Below the pieces are notes generated by a model. That model worked only from the letters and a program-made list of their open reading frames with translations, did no database searches and was not told the origin of the DNA. The position numbers were made by a program, and so were the translations under genes. From Pseudomonadota bacterium (lineage in GTDB: Bacteria; Pseudomonadota; Gammaproteobacteria; Pseudomonadales; Oleiphilaceae), in the NCBI GenBank assembly GCA_023430625.1, contig JAEZAA010000156.1:1-14037 (forward strand): a stretch of DNA of 14,037 nt, read 5' to 3'. Position 1 is the first letter of the stretch. Each line of letters starts with the position of its first letter. Below are positions 6,972 through 14,037 of the stretch, one piece after another.

Positions 6972-6990
6972 GCTAATGATATTGGTTCGC
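6972..6990. promoter_or_regulatory. Candidate Fur box ahead of asbA
   Basis: GCTAATGATATTGGTTCGC matches the 19-base Fur consensus at 13 of 19 positions by my count, best in its left half (TAATGATA). It lies 78 bases before the asbA ATG in an AT-rich patch within otherwise GC-rich DNA, as expected for a promoter. I could not fix convincing -35 and -10 boxes; TTGCTA (6970-6975) with TACTGT (6994-6999) at 18-base spacing is one weak option overlapping the site. Siderophore operons of this kind are normally iron-repressed. Confidence 0.5.
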
Positions 6991-7068
6991 ATTTACTGTC
7001 AGGTTCGATTTTGACTCTCCCGCGCGGCATTACCGCCAGAGAGCGATCCGAAACGGACAGGTGAGACC

Positions 7069-8883
7069 ATGAGCCTATCGGCAAGGGCTATTGCGGAAAA
7101 CGCTTCTTCTCAGACCTTCATCAACTGTTACCTGCGGGAAATCGATGCCGGCTGCTGGCATCGGCTGGCGGCCTGGCGGGATAGCGCCGGCTGCATCACG
7201 CCCTTGCGGGAGCCGTTCGTTCTGGAGCTGGCGCTTGAGGGACAACAGGCGCGCCTGGTGATTGATGTCGGTTACCGCTCCCTGGTGGGGCGCCATCGCC
7301 TGGGACGGATTCTGCTCCGCCAGGGAACAAGCACCGACTGGAGCGAGCTGGAGCCTTTCGCGGCGGTGATGCTGCTGGTCAAGGAGATGTACTGGCGCTT
7401 GGGGAGCCGGGATTCGGAATCCCTTAAAAACAAGGAACTGGAACTGACCTACCGGCTGCTGGACAGCTATCAGCTGATGACCCGCTACATCGCGGCGCGG
7501 CGGGACGACTCCAAGCTCAACGGGGATCGCTTTATCGAGTCGGAGCAATCCATGCTTTACGGCCACTGGGCCCATCCTACGCCCAAGAGTCGCCAGGGCA
7601 TGGTGGAGTGGCATCAAGGTCACTATGCGCCGGAGCTGGCCGGCCGGTTTCAGCTGCATTATTTCGCCGCCCGGCGTGATCTGGTGGTGCAGTATTCTGC
7701 CAGCCATTGGACGGCGGAAGAGATGGTGCGCCACACCCTGGCCGGGTATCTGAATGGCGTGCCGCTCGATGCCCAGGAGGTGCTGATTCCCTGCCATCCC
7801 CTGCAGGCGCAGTGGCTGTTGCATCAGCCCCACGTGCGGCAGGCACTGGCGGCGGGGCTGGTGCGGGATCTCGGCCCGCTCGGGCCGGCCTTCACGCCGA
7901 CGTCCTCCGTGCGCACGCTCTATTGCGAGCAGAGCGACTGGATGTACAAGCTGTCCATGCCGGTCAAGATCACCAACTCACTGCGCTTCAATCAGGTCCA
8001 CGAACTCCGTGCGGGCGTGGTCATGGCCAAGCTCTTGCGCCAGAGCGCCTTTAGCCGCCGCTATCCAAAATTCCAGATTCTCGAAGACCCGGCCTCGCTC
8101 ACTATTCGTCTGCCGGGCATTCAGCAAACCGGGTTCGAGGCCATCATTCGCGCCAATCCCTTTGTGCCGGGGCGGGATCGCGGCATTCACTCCATCGCCG
8201 CGCTGGTGCAGGAGCCTTTGCCTGGACAGGCTTCGCGACTGAGAACCTTGATCGATTTGCTGGCGAGCCAGGAAGGCCGAACCCCGGAGCAGGTCAGCCG
8301 CGACTGGTTCAACCGCTACTGGGACTGCGCCATCGAGCCCTTGATCCGGCTGCTGGACGAGCACGGCATCGCGCTGGAGGCGCACCAACAGAACAGCCTG
8401 CTGGATGTATCCCAAGGCTACCCCCGCCGCTATTTCTACCGGGACAACCAGGGTTTCTACCTGTCCACCCAATACCGCCAGCACCTGGAAACGCTGGAAA
8501 GTTCGGTGGCCTCGACCCCCGAACTCTTCTATCCAGACGATTTGATCCGCGACCGCTTTGCCTACTACCTGATCTTCAACCAGCTGTTCTCCATCATCCA
8601 TCGCTTTGGCGCCGACGGACTGGTGAAGGAAGAAGCCTTGTTGTCGCTGGCGCTCAAGCGTCTGGTTGCCTTGCGTGTTCAATTGCGCGGCGCTGGGCGG
8701 GATCTGCTGAACACCGTGCTGGCGCAGCGGGAGATTCCCTACAAGGGCAATCTGCTGACCCGCGTGCACGACGTGGATGAGCTGGCGGCAAACCTGGAGC
8801 AGGCGGTCTATACCCGCATCAAGAATCCGCTGGCGATCTTCAGCTACCAGACGGCGCCGGAGGTGTCCTATGAGGTCGCTTGA
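7069..8883 (+). CDS. asbA: AsbA, NIS siderophore synthetase (citrate-spermidine ligase), petrobactin pathway
   Basis: A 604-residue IucA/IucC-family synthetase that activates citrate with ATP and couples it to a primary amine, for AsbA that of spermidine. Family signatures are in order: SMLYGHWAHPTPKSRQG (161-177, with His169, Lys173 and Arg175 of the ATP/citrate site), CHPLQAQW (242-249), TSSVRTLYCEQSDWMYKL (278-295), VKITNSLR (299-306), and the C-terminal FhuF-like part with EAHQQN (437-442), which contributes active-site and metal-binding side chains. The ATG is preceded by AGGTGAG at a suitable distance. It is the first gene of a six-gene operon in the B. anthracis asbABCDEF order. The last 14 bases overlap asbB. 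Assignment to AsbA rather than another NIS synthetase rests mainly on operon order and the accompanying asbC-F genes. Confidence 0.93.
   Translation: MSLSARAIAENASSQTFINCYLREIDAGCWHRLAAWRDSAGCITPLREPFVLELALEGQQARLVIDVGYRSLVGRHRLGRILLRQGTSTDWSELEPFAAVMLLVKEMYWRLGSRDSESLKNKELELTYRLLDSYQLMTRYIAARRDDSKLNGDRFIESEQSMLYGHWAHPTPKSRQGMVEWHQGHYAPELAGRFQLHYFAARRDLVVQYSASHWTAEEMVRHTLAGYLNGVPLDAQEVLIPCHPLQAQWLLHQPHVRQALAAGLVRDLGPLGPAFTPTSSVRTLYCEQSDWMYKLSMPVKITNSLRFNQVHELRAGVVMAKLLRQSAFSRRYPKFQILEDPASLTIRLPGIQQTGFEAIIRANPFVPGRDRGIHSIAALVQEPLPGQASRLRTLIDLLASQEGRTPEQVSRDWFNRYWDCAIEPLIRLLDEHGIALEAHQQNSLLDVSQGYPRRYFYRDNQGFYLSTQYRQHLETLESSVASTPELFYPDDLIRDRFAYYLIFNQLFSIIHRFGADGLVKEEALLSLALKRLVALRVQLRGAGRDLLNTVLAQREIPYKGNLLTRVHDVDELAANLEQAVYTRIKNPLAIFSYQTAPEVSYEVA
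8859..8863 (+). promoter_or_regulatory. Ribosome binding site deciding the asbB start, inside asbA
   Basis: GGAGG lies 6 bases before the ATG at 8870 and within the last codons of asbA. It supports 8870 as the asbB start instead of an upstream in-frame codon near 8777, which would give an arginine-rich extension unlike the family. Confidence 0.75.
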
Positions 8884-10660
8884 GTTGCGGGTGCGGCGCC
8901 AACTGGTCGAGGCGCTGCTCTTTGAGAAGCTGGTGCCAAGCGAACAAACCTCGGGCGCCGATGGGCGGGTGCGGTTCCGGCTGCGCCTTGGTGAGTTGGC
9001 TCTCATCGCTACGGGACGAATATCGGCCTTTGGGCGGGTGCGGCTGGAGGAAGACTCGATCCGGCACCTGCAGGCGGATGGCCATGAGGCGCCCGTCGAC
9101 CTCATGGCACTGGTCCAGGCGCTGCCGGGTGAGGTGAGCGTTCGGGAAGCGCTCGCCTCGGAGCTGGCGCAAACCATCAATCTGTGCGACTGGAACCGCA
9201 CCCATCTGAACCGCGAGCAGTCACGGCGACGCCTGGATCATGAGGCGCTGGAAGGCGCCATCGACGAGGGGCATCTATACCATCCCTGCTTCAAGGCACG
9301 TCTCGGCTTTACTCTGGACGATCACCAGGCGTATGGGCCAGAAGCGGCCAACGGCTTTCAGCTCCACTGGCTGGCGGTACGCCGCTCGCAGCTGCGCGCG
9401 AGCCTGCCCCTGCTGGAAGAGGATTTCTGGCTGTGCGAGGTGGGGCCCAAGACCTGGGATCAGCTCTGTACCCAGTTGCATGCCCAAGGCGGTGAACTGC
9501 ACGACTACGGCGTGATTCCCCTGCATCCCTGGCAATGGCAGCATCTTCAGCAACAGGCGCTGCAACTAGCCTTGGCGCGCGGGGATCTGCTGTACCTCGG
9601 CGCGGCGGGCGATCAGTATGCGGCGAACCAATCCCTGCGCACCCTGCGCAACCTGACGCGCCCACACCAGGCCCACGTCAAATTGCCCCTGAACGTCATC
9701 AACACCTCCGCCGTACGAGCTTTGGCGAGCCATTCGGTGTGCACGGCGCCGGCGATCTCCCGCTGGCTGGCCAAGCTGGTGCGGGCCGATGCCTATTTGA
9801 AGCGCTCCGGCCTGGTGATCCTCAAGGAATATGCCGGCACCCTCTATTGCCCGGAGTCGCCCGACGAAGCCCAGGCATTGGCGGGGCAGGTGGGGGCCAT
9901 CTGGCGGGAGAGTCTGCAATCTCATTTACGTGCCGGTGAACAAGCGGTGCCTTTGACTGCTCTGATGGTCACGGAAGCGGACGGCAAGCCCTTTATCGAC
10001 GGCTGGGTCAATCGCTTTGGCGTTTCCGCCTGGGTCGCGCGCCTGATCGAGGTCGCCGTGCTGCCCGTGTGGCACCTGCTGGCCCAGCAGGGCGTGGCGG
10101 TGGAGGCCCATGCCCAGAACATGATCCTGATTCACCGCGACGGCTGGCCCGAGCGGGTGGCGCTGCGGGACTTTCACGAGAGCCTGGAGTACGTGGAGTC
10201 CTATCTGGCCCGGCCCGAGCTCAAGCCGGACTTCGCCCGGCTGAATCCGCTCTACCGGGACGCGCCGGACGACCACTACTACTGGATGGCCAGCATCGAA
10301 GCCCTGCGGGAGCTGGTGATGGACACCTTGTTCGTGTTCAACCTGGCCGAGCTCTCGTTCCTGTTGGAGACCCACTACGGCTGGCCAGAGGCGCTGTTTT
10401 GGCAGCAGGTCCGCCAGCAACTGAACCAGCATGCCCGGGCCCACAAGATCGCGCCGGAGCGCTGGGCCGCATTGGGCATCGACGCACCTAAGATCCGCGC
10501 CGAATCCCTGCTGACGAAAAAGCTCAGCCGTCAGCCTGACCAGGAATTCCATCACCTGATTCCCAATGCGCTGGCCACCTCGGCGCAGGGTCTTGCGCAA
10601 CAGGATGTTCTCCCCAACAGGCTGTATTCCTCAATTGAATGCCGGAGCGACTTGCCATGA
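8870..10660 (+). CDS. asbB: AsbB, second NIS siderophore synthetase of petrobactin assembly
   Basis: A 596-residue IucA/IucC-family enzyme that forms the second amide on the citrate core, joining spermidine or its dihydroxybenzoyl derivative to the citryl-spermidine intermediate. Signatures: HPCFKARLGF (138-147; His138, Lys142, Arg144), PLHPWQW (217-223), NQSLRTLRN (253-261), HVKLPLNVINTSAVR (269-283), EAHAQN (412-417) and LRDFHESLEYV (432-442). It is clearly paralogous to AsbA but very different in sequence, as in other petrobactin clusters. It starts at 8870 with a strong ribosome site inside asbA, and its TGA overlaps the asbC ATG as ATGA, implying coupled translation on both sides. Known AsbB shows some substrate flexibility, so the exact order of condensations cannot be read here. 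Confidence 0.93.
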   Translation: MRSLELRVRRQLVEALLFEKLVPSEQTSGADGRVRFRLRLGELALIATGRISAFGRVRLEEDSIRHLQADGHEAPVDLMALVQALPGEVSVREALASELAQTINLCDWNRTHLNREQSRRRLDHEALEGAIDEGHLYHPCFKARLGFTLDDHQAYGPEAANGFQLHWLAVRRSQLRASLPLLEEDFWLCEVGPKTWDQLCTQLHAQGGELHDYGVIPLHPWQWQHLQQQALQLALARGDLLYLGAAGDQYAANQSLRTLRNLTRPHQAHVKLPLNVINTSAVRALASHSVCTAPAISRWLAKLVRADAYLKRSGLVILKEYAGTLYCPESPDEAQALAGQVGAIWRESLQSHLRAGEQAVPLTALMVTEADGKPFIDGWVNRFGVSAWVARLIEVAVLPVWHLLAQQGVAVEAHAQNMILIHRDGWPERVALRDFHESLEYVESYLARPELKPDFARLNPLYRDAPDDHYYWMASIEALRELVMDTLFVFNLAELSFLLETHYGWPEALFWQQVRQQLNQHARAHKIAPERWAALGIDAPKIRAESLLTKKLSRQPDQEFHHLIPNALATSAQGLAQQDVLPNRLYSSIECRSDLP

Positions 10661-11907
10661 TCTACCTGAACGATACTTTCCACAGTCTTGAGGATATCGA
10701 GCGGCGCCAGCGCCAGTTCGAACAGATTCCGGCCTTGGCCGACTGCCAGGGACAACGCTTTGGCGTCTGTCTGGCTGATCCGGTGGAGTGGATCGCGCTT
10801 TGCCTTTATCTCAAGGCCCATGGCGGCTCCGCCTTTCCCATGCATTCGGCCACGCCCCTGAAGGCCGCCCAGCGCCTGGCGGAGCGGGCACATTGCCATC
10901 AGTTGCTGTTTTTGAGTGTGCAGGATCCCATTGCCGTGAGTACGCGTGGGAAGGACGAGGAGCCCGTGCTGGTGCAGATGAGCTCCGGCACCACCGGTGA
11001 ACCCAAGTGCATCGAGCGAACCTGGGCTGCCATCGACCGGGAGATCGAAGCCTACGTCAGCCACTTCACCCAGGCCCAGGACATGCAGCCGGTGATCGCC
11101 TGTCCGGTCACCCATTCCTATGGGCTGATCTGCGGTGTGCTGGTGGCGTTGCGTCGGCAACTGACGCCGCTGATCGCCACCAACATCAACCCCAAGTATG
11201 TGCTCAGGAAGTTGCGGGAATATCCCCGCAGCCTGCTGTACTCCTCGCCCGCCCAGCTGCATACCCTGATCAGTCTGCTAGCGCCCGGCCAGCGCCTGCA
11301 TGGGGTGATGACCTCCGGCACCATCATGCCCCGGCAATGGTTCGAGGCGTTGCGGGACAAAACCGAACACTGCTTTCAACAGTACGGCTGCTCGGAGGCC
11401 GGCTGCATTGCGATCAATCGGGACATGCAGGCCGCCAACGCCATCGGCCAGCCGCTGCCCCATGTGCGTGTGACGGCTGGCAATGGGCCGGACGCACCCA
11501 GCGAGATTCAGGTGGTGTCGGACGGGCGCATTATCTGTACCCGCGATCTGGGCTACTTCGACCACGAAGGTACCCTGCATTTTCTGGCGCGGCTCGATGA
11601 CACCATCAACGTGGGCGGCATCAACGTCTATCCCCAGGAGGTGGAAGACGTCTTCCTGCAGCGACCGGAGATCCGCGATGCCGTGGTCTACAAGAAGCCC
11701 GATCCCTATGCCGGCGAGCGAGTCTGCCTGAAGTTCGTCGCCGACGAGCTGTTGGAGGTCGGCAGGCTGCGGGCCTGGAGCATCGATCACCTGGCACCTC
11801 ATCAGGTGCCCATGGACATCCGCCAGGTCAGCGAGATTCCCAAGCTGGCCAATGGCAAGGTCAATCGCCGCCAGCTGGTTGACGACCTCGAAGCGCTGTC
11901 GGCCTAA
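10657..11907 (+). CDS. asbC: AsbC, 3,4-dihydroxybenzoate-AMP ligase
   Basis: A 416-residue ANL-superfamily adenylating enzyme that activates 3,4-dihydroxybenzoate with ATP and transfers it to the phosphopantetheine arm of AsbD. Motifs: the phosphate-binding loop MSSGTTGEPK (108-117), YGCSEAG (243-249), the ribose-binding aspartate in TRDLGYF (Asp297), the hinge region ARLDDTINVGGINVYPQEVE (311-330) and the C-terminal catalytic lysine in LANGKVNR (Lys401). It is shorter than typical 500-600-residue ligases because the N-terminal part is reduced, as in other AsbC proteins. The ATG at 10657 overlaps the asbB stop and has GGAG ten bases upstream. An in-frame ATG at 10639 would add six residues but lacks a ribosome site. 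Thirty bases separate its stop from asbD. Confidence 0.93.
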   Translation: MIYLNDTFHSLEDIERRQRQFEQIPALADCQGQRFGVCLADPVEWIALCLYLKAHGGSAFPMHSATPLKAAQRLAERAHCHQLLFLSVQDPIAVSTRGKDEEPVLVQMSSGTTGEPKCIERTWAAIDREIEAYVSHFTQAQDMQPVIACPVTHSYGLICGVLVALRRQLTPLIATNINPKYVLRKLREYPRSLLYSSPAQLHTLISLLAPGQRLHGVMTSGTIMPRQWFEALRDKTEHCFQQYGCSEAGCIAINRDMQAANAIGQPLPHVRVTAGNGPDAPSEIQVVSDGRIICTRDLGYFDHEGTLHFLARLDDTINVGGINVYPQEVEDVFLQRPEIRDAVVYKKPDPYAGERVCLKFVADELLEVGRLRAWSIDHLAPHQVPMDIRQVSEIPKLANGKVNRRQLVDDLEALSA

Positions 11908-11937
11908 CCCTCTTTCTCCTAGATGTGAGCGAACAGG

Positions 11938-12243
11938 ATGAGCAATTCCCTGGTGTCTGAAATCTACAACGTGCTCCAGCACAAAATGAACCATCCCCAT
12001 CTGGCGGCGTTTCACGAGAACGCCCGCCTGAACGAGGACCTGTACCTGGACTCGCTCCTGATCCTGCACCTGATCCTGCACCTGGAGCTGGACCTGGGCT
12101 TCGACATTCCCGACGAGCTGCTGACCCAGGAAGACTTCGACACGGTGGGCAGACTCGCGCGTTTTCTGGGGCGGCTGGCGCAGAACCCTCAGCAGAAAGA
12201 AGACGACGCTCAGGCGCAGAACACCGCAGGAGCGGCCCCATGA
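11938..12243 (+). CDS. asbD: AsbD, aryl carrier protein
   Basis: A 101-residue acyl-carrier-type protein that holds the 3,4-dihydroxybenzoyl group as a thioester on phosphopantetheine. The attachment motif is EDLYLDSLLIL with Ser39 as the modified residue, followed by an unusually leucine-rich helix II (LLILHLILHLELDLGF) and the loop and helix III (IPDELLTQEDFDTVGRLARFL). The last 20 residues are a polar Gln/Ala-rich tail beyond the fold. The start at 11938 is the only ATG after an in-frame stop, yet it lacks a well-spaced ribosome site (only AGG directly before it), which is odd within an operon whose other genes have good ones. The stop overlaps the asbE start as ATGA. A phosphopantetheinyl transferase is needed and is not in this window. 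Confidence 0.93.
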   Translation: MSNSLVSEIYNVLQHKMNHPHLAAFHENARLNEDLYLDSLLILHLILHLELDLGFDIPDELLTQEDFDTVGRLARFLGRLAQNPQQKEDDAQAQNTAGAAP

Positions 12244-13241
12244 TCAAGGTTCATTGCTTTGTGAGCTGCGTATGCGAAGTCATCAAGCGCACGCCCGGCG
12301 TCGATCACCGGCCCTTCTACTTCGGCGTGTGGGACGCGGACTTTTCCGTCAGCGACCGCTTTGTCATTTCCTACCACTCCGAGCACACCAACCATGACTT
12401 TTTCAAAACCTGGTACCGGCTGCTCTACGGCGTGGAAATCCGCGAATGGTACGACAAGGCCCTGAGCAAGGCGGACAACCTGCAAACCTTGGTGGAGCTA
12501 GTCGAGAACCGGCCGGAGCACCGCAACATCATGGTGATGCTGGACATGTATCACCTGCCGGAGCGGGAGAACAAGTTCAGCCAGAATCCGTTCCCCCATT
12601 ACGTGATGCTGCAGGCCACCGAGGACCCGGACGAGTGGTTGATGCTGGATCCGGACTTCCGCTGGGAAGGGCGCCTGCCCAAGGCCAAGATCCTCAACGC
12701 GGTGGCTCAGCCCACGGTGGCGGGCGGTTATTATTTCGACGGCATCCAGATCACCCACACGCCCACGGAGACCATCCAGGCCTATTTCGCCCTGTGCATG
12801 AAACGCCAGGAAAACCCTTTCACCCAGGCGATTCGGCAGGTGGTGGCGGCCCATGTGGCGGGCGAGCAGGGCGTGACCCTGGGCGATCTGGAGCGGGCCC
12901 TGCGGGAGATCCCGGTGCTTTCCATTCGCAAGTACGCCTACGAACATGCCTACGCCTGGTTCTGGGAAGCATTGGGGCTGCCGCCTGAGGAATTCGAAGC
13001 CTGGTGCGATGTGATCGAGCGGCTGGTGAAAACCTACAAGCTGATCCAGTACCGGGCCATGAAGCTTTCGCTGACTGGCAACCTGACCCTGCTGGATGGC
13101 CTCTACAGCCTGCTGGATCAGCAGGACCGCACGGAGTTCGAGATCAAGGACAAGCTGCAAGCCTTGTTCGAGCAGTGGAGCCAGTTGTCCGCATCGGATT
13201 CCCGTCTCGCCGACATGCCCTTCGCGGAGGCCTGCTCATGA
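12240..13241 (+). CDS. asbE: AsbE, carrier-protein:spermidine dihydroxybenzoyl transferase
   Basis: The 333-residue product matches AsbE by operon position and length. In the known pathway AsbE passes 3,4-dihydroxybenzoate from AsbD to an amine of spermidine. The N-terminal 170 residues look like a papain/transglutaminase-type acyltransferase of the BtrH kind: VHCFVSCVCEVI at the start (Cys6 after His5, with Cys10 and Cys12), a segment MVMLDMYHLP (98-107), then PHYVMLQATEDPDEWLMLDPDF with His120 and Asp137. Cys6-His120-Asp137 would make a catalytic triad; this is my inference. Residues 180-333 are mainly helical and would form the amine-binding or structural part. The ATG overlaps the asbD stop, with AGGAG (12228-12232) seven bases before it. 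The stop overlaps asbF as ATGA. Confidence 0.88.
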   Translation: MIKVHCFVSCVCEVIKRTPGVDHRPFYFGVWDADFSVSDRFVISYHSEHTNHDFFKTWYRLLYGVEIREWYDKALSKADNLQTLVELVENRPEHRNIMVMLDMYHLPERENKFSQNPFPHYVMLQATEDPDEWLMLDPDFRWEGRLPKAKILNAVAQPTVAGGYYFDGIQITHTPTETIQAYFALCMKRQENPFTQAIRQVVAAHVAGEQGVTLGDLERALREIPVLSIRKYAYEHAYAWFWEALGLPPEEFEAWCDVIERLVKTYKLIQYRAMKLSLTGNLTLLDGLYSLLDQQDRTEFEIKDKLQALFEQWSQLSASDSRLADMPFAEACS

Positions 13242-14037
13242 ACCTGTCCATCTGCACCATTTCCTTTCGGCACCACCTGGTTTCCATCGACCAACTGGCG
13301 CTCTGGGCCAGCACTCATCGCTTCCAGGGCATCGAACTCTGGGGGATTCACGCCCAGAACCTGGCGCCGCAGCCGGAATACGATGCGCGCTGGCTTCAGA
13401 CCTTCGGCCTGCGGGTCTCCATGCTGAGCGACTATCTGCCGCTGGAGGGTCCGGTGGAGCCGATGCTGGCGAAGGCAAAGTCTCTCGCGGCCCGCGCCCA
13501 GCACTGGAACACCACCAAAATCCGCACCTTCGCCGGCAGCCGCGCCAGTGCCGACACCAGTGCCGTGGAGCGCAGCCACATCGTCGGACGCCTGCGCCAG
13601 CTCTGCGACCTGTTCTATCCGCAGGGCGTGCACCTGTTGATCGAGACCCACCCGAACACGTTGGCGGACACTGCCGAATCCACCAAAACCCTGTTGCTGG
13701 AGGTGGATCATCCGGGACTGCGTATCAATTTCGATGTGCTGCACCTGTGGGAGTCGGGGGACGACCCGATTGCGGCGCTCGATGACTTGCGCCCCATGAT
13801 CGGCCACTTCCATTTGAAGAACATCAGCGCCCGTGAGCTGTTGGACGTGTTCGCGCCACCCAATGTGTATGCCGCTGCGGGACGTCGCGAGGGGATGGTG
13901 CCTTTATTCGACGGGGTTTACGACTACCGGAACTTTTTTGCCCACATTCTCAATGAGCCGAACCTGGACGCGTCCCTGGAGTGGTTCGGCAGCGATGTTA
14001 AGCAGGTGTTAACCCAGGATTGTCAGCGGATTCTGCG
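13238..14037 (+). CDS. asbF: AsbF, 3-dehydroshikimate dehydratase (3' end outside window)
   Basis: Converts the shikimate-pathway intermediate 3-dehydroshikimate to 3,4-dihydroxybenzoate, the aryl unit of petrobactin. The 266 complete codons present cover nearly the whole sugar-isomerase-like TIM barrel; the Bacillus enzyme is about 280 residues, so only the last turn is missing. The divalent-metal ligands expected from the B. anthracis structure are all in place: Glu136 in LLIETHPNT, Asp166 in NFDVLHLWE, His192 in HFHLKN and Glu248 in SLEWFG. His138, Lys194 and Arg96 (KIRTFAG) correspond to substrate-site residues. GGAGG (13226-13230) lies seven bases before the ATG, which overlaps the asbE stop. 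The frame runs off the window end without a stop, so genes beyond asbF (receptor, sulfotransferase) cannot be judged. Confidence 0.93.
   Translation, partial: MNLSICTISFRHHLVSIDQLALWASTHRFQGIELWGIHAQNLAPQPEYDARWLQTFGLRVSMLSDYLPLEGPVEPMLAKAKSLAARAQHWNTTKIRTFAGSRASADTSAVERSHIVGRLRQLCDLFYPQGVHLLIETHPNTLADTAESTKTLLLEVDHPGLRINFDVLHLWESGDDPIAALDDLRPMIGHFHLKNISARELLDVFAPPNVYAAAGRREGMVPLFDGVYDYRNFFAHILNEPNLDASLEWFGSDVKQVLTQDCQRIL

Noticed and set aside
7011..7016. TTGACT as a -35 box for asbA
   Set aside because: No acceptable -10 hexamer occurs 16-18 bases downstream (GC-rich CGCCAG at the 17-base position).
7978..9201. Open frame of 407 codons on the - strand across asbA/asbB
   Set aside because: It is antisense to two confirmed synthetases, crosses their junction and has no family features.
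12061..12084. Perfect tandem 12-base repeat ATCCTGCACCTG in asbD
   Set aside because: It encodes the ILHL-ILHL part of helix II, and the helix seems to keep normal carrier-protein length, so it is likely coincidence of leucine codons and not an inserted repeat.

Overview
The window looks like chromosomal DNA of a GC-rich (around 60% by eye) marine gammaproteobacterium, most likely Marinobacter or a close relative. That assignment is an inference: the complete asbABCDEF petrobactin operon is known from Bacillus anthracis/cereus and from Marinobacter, and the base composition and gammaproteobacterial-type flanking genes do not fit Bacillus.

Layout. Positions 1-2606 (+ strand) hold the tail of an ankyrin-repeat protein, a haem catalase with its active-site residues intact, and a DUF4142-type lipoprotein; the first two form an AnkB/KatB-like oxidative-stress pair. 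Positions 2697-4660 (- strand) hold a two-helix membrane protein of unknown function and, upstream of it, a VOC (glyoxalase-fold) protein with a His-His-Glu metal site; a hairpin lies between them. Positions 4661-5025 are a 365-base regulatory gap with a sigma-70-like promoter overlapped by a Fur-box-like dyad, an interspersed palindromic repeat and a small leader hairpin. The gap leads into a MATE-family exporter (5026-6393). A second, metal-ligand-poor VOC protein follows on the - strand (6414-6782). A 286-base divergent gap with a second Fur-like site then leads into the petrobactin operon asbA-asbF (7069 to the window end), with asbF cut about a dozen codons before its expected stop.

How the genes work together. 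AsbF diverts 3-dehydroshikimate to 3,4-dihydroxybenzoate. AsbC adenylates it and loads it on the carrier AsbD. AsbE transfers it to a spermidine amine. The NIS synthetases AsbA and AsbB amidate the two ends of citrate. Overlapping stops and starts (A/B by 14 bases; B/C, D/E and E/F by ATGA) suggest translational coupling. The MATE exporter, with its own Fur-like promoter beside the operon, is a candidate petrobactin exporter. AsbE shows a Cys-His-Asp arrangement resembling BtrH-type acyl-carrier-protein:amine acyltransferases. Neither idea can be proved from sequence alone, but both are testable. No rRNA, tRNA, CRISPR array, insertion sequence or integrase was seen.
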